Positions 1-5,058 of a stretch of DNA of 5,934 nucleotides are shown piece after piece (positions within the stretch are counted from its first letter, which is position 1; each line of letters opens with the position of its first letter). The notes under the pieces are model-generated. The model saw only the letters and a list, made by a program, of their open reading frames with translations. It was not told the DNA's origin and did no database searches. The stretch is from Campylobacterota bacterium (lineage in GTDB: Bacteria > Campylobacterota > Campylobacteria > Campylobacterales > Sulfurovaceae), in contig JAUVCL010000121.1 of assembly GCA_030595845.1 (NCBI GenBank), positions 1 through 5,934 on the forward strand, in the 5' to 3' direction. Position numbers and translations under genes: made by a program.

Positions 1-962
1 ACATATAGGTTTTCTAGATACAGAAGTTCAGGCTTTGCCCCTCTCATAACCTTAGGATACGTCTCTAACATCAGGGGTACATCTATCACTTTACCTACCA
101 GAGGGAAATAGTCTTTTGAACCTGCTCTCATACCGCAGAAAATTTTCTTTAATACTAAATCTGAAACATCTATGAGTGCAGAGGCTTTTTCTTTCAAAAG
201 CAAAGCCTGTGCATCTTGACATGGCACTACAGTTTTAATCTCTTTTTCATGCGTAGCACCCAGTTTGATAATGCCATCAACATTTGCACCCACAGACATA
301 GCCTGGTGCATACTTACATCTAATGCCAGTTTAGAACTAAAGTCTCCCCTCGTCCCCCAAGTACCTTTGATACCCATATAAGGCAAGTCTGCTAAATTAC
401 TCTCATACCCAGTGGCCAGTACTATGTTTTTAGCACTATACTCACCTACTACCCAGATGCCATTTTCTTTTTGGATCTCTTTTACTTCATACTGTAACAC
501 GTCAATGCCTTTAAGTAAAAATTCACACACTGCTACTGCATCACAATCTCCAGCTTCAGGGAAAAAGAAACTCCCAAAATTCGTATCTATGCCTTCTGCC
601 TTGAGTTGTGTTTTAGTATAATTTTCATACACATTGTCATTGTACGGTTCATACTCAGAAAATTTCTGAGCATCTACCTCATCTTTAGGTATACGAATAA
701 CACCTGTTTGATGAAAATACTCTGGACAGGTAGAAAGGTAAAAATCTTTAGCAAAAGAGAAAGCTTCATTGGTAAGTTTTTGAAGAGGAGAACCCTTCCC
801 TATCTTAGGAGAGACAAAAGCTCCTGCAGCTCCAGAACCACCAGATGCAATGCCTTTTTTATCTAAAACTAATACTTTTTGATTTTGTTGTGTGAGCGTG
901 TAGGCGGCTGTAGCACCTGCGATGCCTGCTCCGATGATGATGGTATCGTAGGATTTATGCAT
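1..962 (-). CDS. FAD-dependent oxidoreductase of the DAO family, MnmC C-terminal (oxidase) domain-like, 3' end outside window
   Basis: The visible 320 residues start MHKSYDTIIIGAGIAG, an N-terminal Rossmann dinucleotide-binding fold (GxGxxG at residues 11-16, acidic end of the second strand near D34). Next come a GGSGAAGAFVSPKIGKGSPL segment (41-60), FFFPEAG (132-138), VLATGY (181-186) and GMRAGSKDYFPLVG (277-290). From memory of the family, MnmC(o) domains have equivalents of each: an ASG-rich loop before 'YP.L', an 'FxPxAG' motif and 'R...D..P.VG'. In the known pathway MnmC(o) removes the carboxymethyl group from cmnm5(s2)U34 using FAD. No MnmD methyltransferase is fused upstream: an in-frame TAG lies at 1014-1016. 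The ATG at 960-962 has an AAGGA Shine-Dalgarno about 6 nt upstream, and no earlier in-frame ATG is as well placed. The gene follows a REP-like doublet. A generic glycine/D-amino-acid oxidase (ThiO/DadA type) is the main alternative. FAD oxidase is confident; MnmC assignment is moderate. Confidence 0.78.
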   Translation of the reverse strand, partial: MHKSYDTIIIGAGIAGATAAYTLTQQNQKVLVLDKKGIASGGSGAAGAFVSPKIGKGSPLQKLTNEAFSFAKDFYLSTCPEYFHQTGVIRIPKDEVDAQKFSEYEPYNDNVYENYTKTQLKAEGIDTNFGSFFFPEAGDCDAVAVCEFLLKGIDVLQYEVKEIQKENGIWVVGEYSAKNIVLATGYESNLADLPYMGIKGTWGTRGDFSSKLALDVSMHQAMSVGANVDGIIKLGATHEKEIKTVVPCQDAQALLLKEKASALIDVSDLVLKKIFCGMRAGSKDYFPLVGKVIDVPLMLETYPKVMRGAKPELLYLENLY

Positions 963-977
963 AGGTTTCCTTGCACT

Positions 978-1010
978 CTCGTTCCCGCTCTCCCGAGTGG
1001 GAATGCATAC
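978..1010 (+). repeat. REP-like hairpin, copy A
   Basis: A CTCGTTCCC...GGGAATGCATAC element. The core stem is 984-990 with 995-1001 (7 pairs, one G-T), loop TCCC, extended by TT/AA on each side. It matches copy B (3303-3335) at 30 of 33 positions: one difference is in the stem, where A-T becomes a G-T wobble, and two are in the loop. It ends a few bases from the ribosome-binding site of the downstream oxidase gene. It is the left member of a doublet whose right member is copy D (1055-1086). Confidence 0.88.
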
Positions 1011-1054
1011 ACACTATTATTGCGTATTGGGAGTTATTTGATTGATTAAAGTTT

Positions 1055-1086
1055 TATGCATTACACCAGAGGACTGGTGTAACGAG
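1055..1086 (-). repeat. REP-like hairpin, copy D, with swapped stem sequence
   Basis: TATGCATT (1055-1062) and AACGAG (1081-1086) match the flanks of the other three copies, but the stem is ACACCAG/CTGGTGT with loop AGGA instead of a CCCA-type stem. With the TT/AA flanks it makes a perfect 9-bp stem. In the minus-strand transcript it lies 9 nt after the lipoprotein stop, and no T-run follows, so it is not a classical intrinsic terminator. It could still act as a 3'-end stabilising or attenuating hairpin. Confidence 0.75.
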
Positions 1087-1094
1087 TTAAAGAT

Positions 1095-1226
1095 CTAAAA
1101 AGTAGTCTGTGAATACATAACTACTTCTCCACTTATAACAGTATTTGATAAGCCACTATTCGATCCTGGATTATTTGCACAAGCAGTAAAGAATAAACTT
1201 ACCAAAAAGAGAAGTAACCTTTTCAT
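1095..1226 (-). CDS. Small predicted lipoprotein, 43 aa, unknown function
   Basis: The protein begins MKRLLLFLVSLFFTAC: a positive N-terminus, a hydrophobic helix and a lipobox-like FTAC with the acylated cysteine at position 16. The mature part would be only 28 residues (ANNPGSNSGL... ending MYSQTTF), Asn/Ser/Gly-rich and without a recognised domain. The ATG at 1224-1226 is 1 nt after the glyS stop (TAG-G-ATG), with no well-spaced Shine-Dalgarno, so translation probably depends on ribosomes finishing glyS. An ATG 20 codons further upstream in the same frame lies inside glyS and would spoil the signal peptide, so the shorter start is preferred. Phe at lipobox position -3 is tolerated but not optimal. 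Similar small lipoproteins (entericidin, LptM) exist, but no sequence link is claimed. It could also be the remnant of a longer lipoprotein. Confidence 0.6.
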   Translation of the reverse strand: MKRLLLFLVSLFFTACANNPGSNSGLSNTVISGEVVMYSQTTF

Positions 1227-1227
1227 C

Positions 1228-3276
1228 CTAAACCGTGATTTCTTTAATATCTGCAATATCTTTAAAGGTTTTATAGACAGACCCAATCATATGAAGTCTG
1301 TTTACTTTTAATGCTTCATCATCACTATTAACCATCACATCATTAAAATACCCATCAAGCTCACGCTTGAGTCCAAAGAGTGCTTCAAGTTCTGTTTTAT
1401 AATCATAATAGTCTTGGTTTATCACTTTTTCATAGGCATTATAGAGCGTGATTTCTGCATCTTCTTTAAATAACGCAGTATCTATACTTAAACTTGAATC
1501 CAAGTCTACATCTTTAGAGATGTTTGCTACACGCTTAAACGTAGAGAACTGCTCTTTAAATGTATCAGCTGATACGATCTCATTGAGTGCTGCCACTTTT
1601 TTGGCTATTTGATTGATATCTCTTTCTCTTGAAGCAAGTACTGCAGCGATAACAGAAGGGTTGGCATCAAGTGATTTATTGATACGTTCGATGATAAAAT
1701 CAGAAAGTAGCTTTGTATCAAAATCATCGTAGTTCCCCTTAAGTAAGGTGATAATATCATCAATGTTAAAACTCAAATCAAATTTAGTCACGATACGAAC
1801 AATACCATTCACCGCACGACGTAAGGCAAATGGGTCTTTAGAACCAGTTGGTATTCTACCTACAGAAAAGAGTCCAAAAAGTGTATCAAGTTTTGCAGAC
1901 ATAGCAACAATTGAAGAAAAGACAGAGCTTGGAAGTTCCGCACCCTCGCCCACAGGCATATACTGCTCTTTGATAGCGGTATAGACTAATTCTTCTTCTC
2001 CCAATGCTTTGGCATAGTAATATCCCATAAGCCCTTGAAGTTCTGTAAACTCATACACCATCTCAGACATCAAGTCTGCTTTTGCAAGATTTACTGCTCT
2101 ATCCATTGCTTTTTCAAGTGCTGCTGAACTTTGACCTGTAACAGTTTCTATTTTATTCATATATAGCGCAAGCAATCGTATAGCAATGTTCTTTTCTCTT
2201 TTGATCTTATCTGAAAGTGTACCAAGACCATCAATGAATTGTACTTTTTCAAGACCATCAGTGCTGAGTCCATTTTTTAGGTCATTTTTGTAAAAGAAAA
2301 GGCCATCTGCCAAACGTGGTTTAAGTACACGTTCATTGCCTTCTACTACTTTAGAGTAATCATTGGTATACGCATTGCTGACTACCACAAATTTGTTAGC
2401 TATTTTCCCCTTTTCAAATACAGGAAAATAACGCTGATGTTCTTTCATAGACGTAATGATTACTTCAGGAGGAAGCTCCAAGAACAGTTCATCAAAAGTA
2501 CCTACAAGCGCTTTAGGATTTTCAGTAATAGCCACAACCTCAGAAAGAAGTGATCTATCTCTTTCTATGATAATATTATGTGTAGACTCCAAAGCATCAA
2601 ATTCTGCCAAGATCTTGGATTCTCTATCTTTAGGCTCCAACATCACAGCACCCTCTGAGAGGATACTTTCATAGTCATTGACATTTGCTACTTCTACTGC
2701 ATCATACGTGACCATCCGATGTACATATGTTTTTGTGTCTGACTTTACACCAAAAAGTTCAACATCAACAGAGCTGTCATCCATTCTTACCTGTAACCAT
2801 CGAATAGGTCTGATAAACTCATCTGTTCTTGCTCCCCAACGCATCATTTTTCCAAAACTCATTGAAGCTATCCACTTTTCCAACATCTCTTGAAGAAGTG
2901 AAGTGGTCTGAGCACCCTTCTCTTCTTTTTTGAAATAAAGTACTTCTTTACCGTTCTTCTCACCACGACCAAGTGCATCAAAAGGCACAGCACATTTACG
3001 GGCAAAGCCTTCTGCTGCCTTAGTTGGTGCGCCATCTTTCACTGCTGCAACCATTGGAGGACCAAAAAACTCAACCGTTGCATCTTCTTGACTAACTGGC
3101 ATAGCAGTGTGTCTAAGTACCAATCTTCGAGGGGTATAGACAAATTCAAAATCAGTAGAAAGGTTATACTCTGCAAGTATGTTTGTCCATGATTTTTCTA
3201 TGTTTTTTACGATTTTAAGTAGTGGTACAGCAGGTAATTCTTCAACGCCTATTTCAATGAGTAGTGCTTGTGTCAT
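1228..3276 (-). CDS. glyS: Glycyl-tRNA synthetase beta subunit
   Basis: The protein is 682 aa, the normal full length. It is the beta chain of the bacterial alpha2beta2 glycyl-tRNA synthetase, which charges tRNA-Gly in the cytoplasm; the catalytic alpha subunit (GlyQ) is not in this window. Family signatures seen in order: LLIEIGVEELPA (5-16), RRLVLRH (50-56), the GAPTKAAEGFARK block (82-94), MRWGARTDEFIRPIRW (145-160), ITENPKALVGTFDELFLELPPEV (250-272), MKEHQRYFPVFE (277-288), NERVLKPRLADGLFFY (314-329), FIDGLGTLSDKI (347-358), a KADLMSEMVYEFTELQGLMG stretch (399-418) and GSKDPFALRRAVNGI (478-492). The last ~110 residues, from about 570, are the DALR-type anticodon-binding region. The ATG at 3276 is preceded by AGGA about 9 nt upstream and gives the expected N-terminus. 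A REP doublet sits just upstream, and the lipoprotein gene begins 1 nt after the stop. Confidence 0.97.
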   Translation of the reverse strand: MTQALLIEIGVEELPAVPLLKIVKNIEKSWTNILAEYNLSTDFEFVYTPRRLVLRHTAMPVSQEDATVEFFGPPMVAAVKDGAPTKAAEGFARKCAVPFDALGRGEKNGKEVLYFKKEEKGAQTTSLLQEMLEKWIASMSFGKMMRWGARTDEFIRPIRWLQVRMDDSSVDVELFGVKSDTKTYVHRMVTYDAVEVANVNDYESILSEGAVMLEPKDRESKILAEFDALESTHNIIIERDRSLLSEVVAITENPKALVGTFDELFLELPPEVIITSMKEHQRYFPVFEKGKIANKFVVVSNAYTNDYSKVVEGNERVLKPRLADGLFFYKNDLKNGLSTDGLEKVQFIDGLGTLSDKIKREKNIAIRLLALYMNKIETVTGQSSAALEKAMDRAVNLAKADLMSEMVYEFTELQGLMGYYYAKALGEEELVYTAIKEQYMPVGEGAELPSSVFSSIVAMSAKLDTLFGLFSVGRIPTGSKDPFALRRAVNGIVRIVTKFDLSFNIDDIITLLKGNYDDFDTKLLSDFIIERINKSLDANPSVIAAVLASRERDINQIAKKVAALNEIVSADTFKEQFSTFKRVANISKDVDLDSSLSIDTALFKEDAEITLYNAYEKVINQDYYDYKTELEALFGLKRELDGYFNDVMVNSDDEALKVNRLHMIGSVYKTFKDIADIKEITV

Positions 3277-3302
3277 TTGGATAATCCTATGTTAACGTCA
3301 TC

Positions 3303-3335
3303 CTCGTTCCCACTCTCTTGAGTGGGAATGCATAC
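3303..3335 (+). repeat. REP-like hairpin, copy B
   Basis: A CTCGTTCCC...GGGAATGCATAC element with a perfect CCCACTC/GAGTGGG stem (3309-3315 with 3320-3326), loop TCTT, and TT/AA extending the stem to 9 bp. It ends 26 nt before the glyS start codon, so any glyS transcript starting further upstream carries this hairpin in its 5' untranslated region. It is the left member of doublet 2. Confidence 0.9.
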
Positions 3336-3359
3336 TGCAAGGCAAGAAACAAATTAAAT

Positions 3360-3365
3360 TTTATA
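3360..3365 (-). promoter_or_regulatory. Possible -10 element for glyS
   Basis: The minus strand reads ATGTATAAAATTTAATT, a TATAAA hexamer directly preceded by TG in an AT-rich tract with T-runs upstream. Campylobacterota sigma-70 promoters usually have a good -10 and AT periodicity rather than a clear -35, and no -35 is visible here. It lies in the spacer between the two REP copies, about 85 nt before glyS. AT-rich spacers produce such matches by chance, so this is a weak call. Confidence 0.25.
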
Positions 3366-3382
3366 CATAAAATAAACTTCTA

Positions 3383-3413
3383 TATGCATTCCCATCGAGA
3401 CGATGGGAACGAG
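3383..3413 (-). repeat. REP-like hairpin, copy C
   Basis: TATGCATT and AACGAG flanks around a CCCATCG/CGATGGG stem (3391-3397 with 3401-3407) with a three-base AGA loop. Compared with copy B, the outer stem (CCCA/TGGG) is kept while the tip changes from CTC/GAG to TCG/CGA with pairing preserved. It is the right member of doublet 2, opposite in orientation to copy B. Confidence 0.88.
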
Positions 3414-3456
3414 AAAAATAATACATGATTTTATCCAAAAGTTGGTAAATGGAGGG

Positions 3457-3612
3457 TTAGTCCTTCTTTCCCTCTTTATCTTCATCATCTATCATGTCGA
3501 TACGTCTACCCTCATCATCAAACTTACTTTTAAAATATCCTCTAACGATACCAAACGTGATATAGGCAAATAAAAACACAGCAATAATATATAAAATATC
3601 TCCAAATGACAT
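3457..3612 (-). CDS. Small single-pass membrane protein, 51 aa, unknown function
   Basis: The ORF begins MSFGDILYIIAVFLFAYITF and ends in TAA at 3457-3459. Residues about 6-22 form one hydrophobic transmembrane helix. They are followed by a basic stretch (R24, K28, K30) and an acidic, highly charged tail (DDEG, DMIDDEDKEGKKD), so the positive-inside rule suggests a periplasmic N-terminus and cytoplasmic C-terminus. It starts 1 nt after the trmL stop (TGA-T-ATG), with a GGAGA Shine-Dalgarno embedded in the last trmL codons about 7 nt before the ATG. The good ribosome site, tight coupling and membrane-protein composition support a real gene. I do not recognise the family. It is followed by a 43-nt gap and then REP doublet 2. 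Confidence 0.72.
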   Translation of the reverse strand: MSFGDILYIIAVFLFAYITFGIVRGYFKSKFDDEGRRIDMIDDEDKEGKKD

Positions 3613-3613
3613 A

Positions 3614-4105
3614 TCAATTCTCCAAAGTATTTGCGATGGTTATTTTTTCAAAACCATCATAATTCTGACGTAGCGCATCATATAGGACAATTCCCACAGA
3701 TACCCCAAGGTTCAAGCTTCTGCCTTTCCCACCCATTGGTATGGTAATACACTGTTCAGGGTTTGTAAGCAACACTTTTTCATCTATACCTTTTGTCTCA
3801 GAACCAAACAAGATATAGTCACCCTTTTTAAACGAAGCATCAAAGTAAAGATTGTCTGTTTTTGTGGTAGCCATATAAGAATTCGTATCTATGGGATGTT
3901 TTGCCAAAAATGCATCAAAACTCTCCCATACAATAAGATCCAAGTCTTTCCAATAGTCAAGTCCTGCACGTTTGACTGCTTTGTCATCAATATCAAAACC
4001 AAGTGGTTCGATAAGGTGCAGTGTTGCCCCTAAATTGACACAAAGACGACCTATTGTCCCTGTATTAGGTGGTATTTGTGGTTCTACCAATACTATATTA
4101 AACAT
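3614..4105 (-). CDS. trmL: tRNA (cytidine/uridine-34 2'-O)-methyltransferase, SPOUT family
   Basis: At 163 aa it is close to the usual ~155-160. TrmL transfers methyl from S-adenosylmethionine to the 2'-hydroxyl of the wobble nucleotide of certain tRNA-Leu isoacceptors. SPOUT motifs are plain: motif 1 PPNTGTIGRLC (12-22, with N14 and R20), motif 2 LFGSETKG (99-106) and motif 3 IPMGGKGRSLNLGVSVGIVL (122-141), which forms the trefoil-knot cofactor pocket. Residues 46-51 (RAGLDY) match the family block RAGLDY. Motif 3 has NLGVSVG where E. coli TrmL, as I recall it, has NLSNAVS. The start is fixed by the canonical MFNIVLVEP N-terminus. No Shine-Dalgarno precedes it: the place where one would sit is part of a 16-bp dyad, and an upstream short ORF ends across the start. 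Confidence 0.94.
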   Translation of the reverse strand: MFNIVLVEPQIPPNTGTIGRLCVNLGATLHLIEPLGFDIDDKAVKRAGLDYWKDLDLIVWESFDAFLAKHPIDTNSYMATTKTDNLYFDASFKKGDYILFGSETKGIDEKVLLTNPEQCITIPMGGKGRSLNLGVSVGIVLYDALRQNYDGFEKITIANTLEN

Positions 4106-4178
4106 AAATACGACCAGTCGTATGAGCCCACTGCTGAAGTGAACCTAGTGTTAACGTAGAAAAATGGACTTTGTTCAT
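4098..4178 (-). CDS. Possible 26-aa leader peptide or small protein coupled to trmL
   Basis: This ATG has a strong AAAGGA Shine-Dalgarno about 5-7 nt upstream. It opens a 26-codon frame (MNKVHFSTLTLGS... ending GRIYV) whose TAA lies at 4098-4100, inside the first codons of trmL, so ribosomes terminating here would sit on the trmL start. An in-frame ATG at 4191-4193 overlaps the purU stop (TGATG) and would give 31 residues, but lacks a good Shine-Dalgarno. The peptide has no recognisable domain, membrane helix or run of regulatory codons. The start codon lies within an imperfect inverted repeat (4154-4185). Evidence is the ribosome site and the stop/start overlap only. It may be a coding leader whose translation matters more than its product, or a chance ORF. 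Confidence 0.4.
   Translation of the reverse strand: MNKVHFSTLTLGSLQQWAHTTGRIYV
4108..4123. promoter_or_regulatory. Perfect 16-bp dyad at the trmL start (operator or mRNA hairpin)
   Basis: Seven-base arms ATACGAC/GTCGTAT flank a 2-bp centre (minus strand ATACGACTGGTCGTAT), ending 2 nt before the trmL ATG. As DNA it has the size and symmetry of a TetR-family-type operator. As RNA, a 2-nt loop is too tight, so the inner pair would open and leave a shorter stem occupying the usual Shine-Dalgarno position. No regulator gene is visible nearby. Function is inference; the symmetry is seen directly. Confidence 0.45.
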
Positions 4179-4192
4179 TTTACGTCCTTTCA

Positions 4193-5029
4193 TCAAAAGA
4201 TGACCGTTTTATTACCATTAACAAAGACTCTGTCATTGAGTACCAAGGATAAAGCACGAGAAAGAACGATCTTCTCTCCGTCACGTCCTGCTCTTTGCAT
4301 ATCTCTCCATGTTAAACGATGGTTAACAGGTATAACATCCTGAGCGATGATAGGACCTTCATCCAGATCATTTGTGACGTAATGTGCCGTTGCACCGATG
4401 ATCTTTACCCCTCGTTCATACGCCTGTTTATAAGGGTTTGCCCCTATGAATGCCGGCAGAAAAGAATGATGGATATTGATGATTTTCTGAGTATAAGCTT
4501 TTACAAAATCAGAGGTCAGTATACGCATGTATTTCGCCAGAACAATATAATCAAATTCAAATTCACTAATGAGATTCATCACATGTTCTTCATGTTCTTC
4601 TCTAGACATATCATCAGCAGGAATGTGAAAGAAAGGGACGTCAAAACGACGGACAAGTTCTTCTAATGTATCATGGTTACCTATGACACACTCTATCTCT
4701 GCACCCAGTTCGCCATCTGCATGACGAATAAGTATATCACCTAAAGCATGAGACTCTTTAGTCACCATCAGGATGATCTTTTTATCTTCAGGTTCTATGA
4801 CCCTAATATGTGCAGCTGCTGGTGTCACCGACTTAAGCGCATCCAATAATTCTTGCATATCAAACAGACCTGACACAACTGTACGCATAAAAAATCGTCC
4901 ATACTCTTTGTCTACAAATTCACGGTTATTGTCGATATTTAAACCTCTGTCATAAAAAATTTTAGAGATCTTATATACCAATCCTTTGGCATCTTCACAG
5001 TCTATTAAAACCCTTGCTCTTTTTTCCAT
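4193..5029 (-). CDS. purU: Formyltetrahydrofolate deformylase (formyl-FH4 hydrolase)
   Basis: The 278-aa protein has the normal length and two-part layout: an N-terminal ACT regulatory domain (about 4-80, RVLIDCEDAKGLVYKISKIF...) and a C-terminal formyltransferase-fold hydrolase (about 84-275). The catalytic triad of the glycinamide formyltransferase fold is present as N185 and H187 in IINIHHSFLP and D223 in NDLDEGPII. YMRILTSDFV (167-176) is also typical. It hydrolyses 10-formyl-THF to formate and THF in the cytoplasm, balancing one-carbon pools; in E. coli the ACT domain senses methionine and glycine. The ATG has an AGGG Shine-Dalgarno about 9 nt upstream and gives an intact ACT domain. It starts 29 nt after cca with no visible terminator, so the two are probably cotranscribed. 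Confidence 0.95.
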   Translation of the reverse strand: MEKRARVLIDCEDAKGLVYKISKIFYDRGLNIDNNREFVDKEYGRFFMRTVVSGLFDMQELLDALKSVTPAAAHIRVIEPEDKKIILMVTKESHALGDILIRHADGELGAEIECVIGNHDTLEELVRRFDVPFFHIPADDMSREEHEEHVMNLISEFEFDYIVLAKYMRILTSDFVKAYTQKIINIHHSFLPAFIGANPYKQAYERGVKIIGATAHYVTNDLDEGPIIAQDVIPVNHRLTWRDMQRAGRDGEKIVLSRALSLVLNDRVFVNGNKTVIF

Positions 5030-5058
5030 ACTTTACCCTGCTCTTTTGAATTATAAAA

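Larger units (their letters stand above)
978..1086. mobile_element. REP doublet 1 (inverted pair of REP-like hairpins, BIME-like)
   Basis: A 109-bp unit bounded by CTCGTT on the left and AACGAG on the right, made of copies A and D in opposite orientation around a 44-bp AT-rich spacer. It fills most of the gap between the lipoprotein stop and the oxidase start. No flanking target duplication is visible (CACT on the left, TTAA on the right), as expected for REP elements moved by Y1/HUH (RAYT-type) transposases, which do not duplicate targets. No transposase gene is in the window, so mobility in trans is an inference. Confidence 0.7.
3303..3413. mobile_element. REP doublet 2 (inverted pair of REP-like hairpins, BIME-like)
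   Basis: A 111-bp unit with the same architecture as the one at 978-1086: CTCGTT...AACGAG ends, two opposed hairpins and a ~47-bp AT-rich spacer. Here the two copies can also pair with each other, because CTCGTTCCCA (3303-3312) is complementary to TGGGAACGAG (3404-3413) and TGGGAATGCATA (3323-3334) to TATGCATTCCCA (3383-3394). The whole unit could therefore alternate between two local hairpins and one long interrupted stem. Confidence 0.75.

Noticed and set aside
412..866. Plus-strand open frames of 69 and 86 codons
   Set aside because: They lie antisense to the FAD oxidase gene, lack Shine-Dalgarno support and have Ser/Thr/Phe-rich shadow-like composition.
1061..1082. Intrinsic terminator after the lipoprotein gene
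   Set aside because: The 9-bp hairpin is perfect but no T-tract follows it on the minus strand, and its flanks identify it as a REP-like copy.
1095..1286. A 63-codon version of the lipoprotein starting inside glyS
   Set aside because: The extra 20 residues precede the signal peptide and would bury it; the inner ATG directly after the glyS stop gives a proper lipoprotein N-terminus.
1748..2893. Three plus-strand frames of 71-78 codons antisense to glyS
   Set aside because: They are reverse-complement shadows of a full-length conserved gene, with no ribosome sites or protein features.
978..3413. CRISPR-like array
   Set aside because: The four repeats are palindromic, alternate in orientation, and occur as two separated pairs rather than as direct repeats with uniform spacers.
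3291..4157. Shared GTTAACGT octamer near the glyS and trmL starts (3291-3298 and 4150-4157)
   Set aside because: Eight bases with no extension in either direction and at different distances from the starts; chance is sufficient.
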